5,377 bases of DNA from Bacillota bacterium (lineage in GTDB: Bacteria > Bacillota > Dethiobacteria > DTU022 > UBA8154), in assembly GCA_003444595.1 (NCBI GenBank), contig DLUO01000149.1:1-5377 (forward strand). The letters run 5' to 3'. Below the pieces are notes generated by a model. That model was given only the letters and a program-made list of their open reading frames with translations. It searched no databases and was not told where the DNA came from. Position 1 is the first letter of the stretch, and the number at the start of each line of letters is the position of its first letter. The position numbers and the translations under genes were made by a program. Positions 5,155 to 5,377 of this stretch are shown one piece after another.

Positions 5155-5377
5155 TTGCACTGTACTTTTGGCAGTTTAATAACCGCAATTATAACTCCTT
5201 TTGATAAAAAATTCCGTATAGATTATGATAAAATGGCAGAATTGGCTGAAAGTCTTTTCCATAACGGTTCCGACTCCCTGGTATTAACGGGAACTACCGG
5301 AGAATCGCCAACACTTTCCTTTGAAGAAAAAATTAATATCTATAGAACTGTAGTTGATGCCGTTAAAGGCAGAGGGA
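5155..5377 (+). CDS. dapA: 4-hydroxy-tetrahydrodipicolinate synthase, N-terminal part (3' end outside window)
   Basis: Condenses pyruvate with aspartate semialdehyde, the first committed step of the diaminopimelate/lysine branch and the source of the dipicolinate precursor. 74 residues are visible. FGSLITAIITPF (5-16) and IDYDK (22-26) are typical of the N-terminus. GTTGESPTLSFEEK (46-59) carries the threonine pair (47-48) that belongs to the active site and proton relay. The Schiff-base lysine (about residue 161) lies beyond the window. The start is a TTG at 5155, eight bases after AAGGAGGT (5139-5146); no ATG is better placed. The frame stays open to the edge. It follows dpaB by 33 bases and has its own likely promoter. 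In B. subtilis, asd and dapG lie between dpaB and dapA; both are absent at this point here, though they could lie downstream. DapA belongs to a broad aldolase family, but the context favours the lysine enzyme. Confidence 0.94.
   Translation, partial: MHCTFGSLITAIITPFDKKFRIDYDKMAELAESLFHNGSDSLVLTGTTGESPTLSFEEKINIYRTVVDAVKGRG

Overview
The window looks like a chromosomal segment of an endospore-forming, low-GC Gram-positive bacterium of the Clostridia type (Peptococcaceae or a relative; this placement is an inference). The basis is the dipicolinate synthase pair dpaA-dpaB, which is specific to spore formers, strong AGGAGG-type ribosome sites, TTG start codons, and NodB-like and VanW-like envelope proteins. 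All genes lie on the + strand. In Bacillus subtilis a NodB-fold gene (ylxY) also lies upstream of dpaA-dpaB and the lysine gene dapA, so the window is a rearranged version of a known neighbourhood.

Left part (1-2258): an envelope block. It opens with the C-terminal end of one NodB-fold polysaccharide deacetylase cut by the window edge. A membrane-anchored NodB-like protein with most catalytic motifs eroded follows, then a VanW-domain protein whose start overlaps the previous stop codon. The last two proteins share a related N-terminal module and differ in their C-terminal domains, so they probably act together on the cell wall or spore cortex.

Middle (2259-3482): a complete trimeric dUTPase gene (dut), preceded by a possible vegetative promoter and a 17-bp palindrome with a T-run. 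Next is a general-stress-type protein with a glycine-zipper core. A hairpin upstream of it overlaps its ribosome binding site, and a strong intrinsic terminator closes the block.

Right part (3483-5377): the dipicolinate/lysine block. A sequence matching the sigma-K consensus precedes dpaA, and dpaB starts across the dpaA stop codon. A separate extended -10 vegetative-type promoter lies in the end of dpaB and would drive dapA, which runs off the right edge. This fits the biology: DpaA/DpaB are needed only in the mother cell during sporulation, while DapA supplies the shared precursor for lysine, cell wall and dipicolinate at all times. I saw no RNA genes, mobile elements or CRISPR arrays, and no gene-free stretch longer than about 210 bases. 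I do not see an obviously new system; the most original signals are the shared module of the NodB-like/VanW pair and the decay of the NodB motifs.
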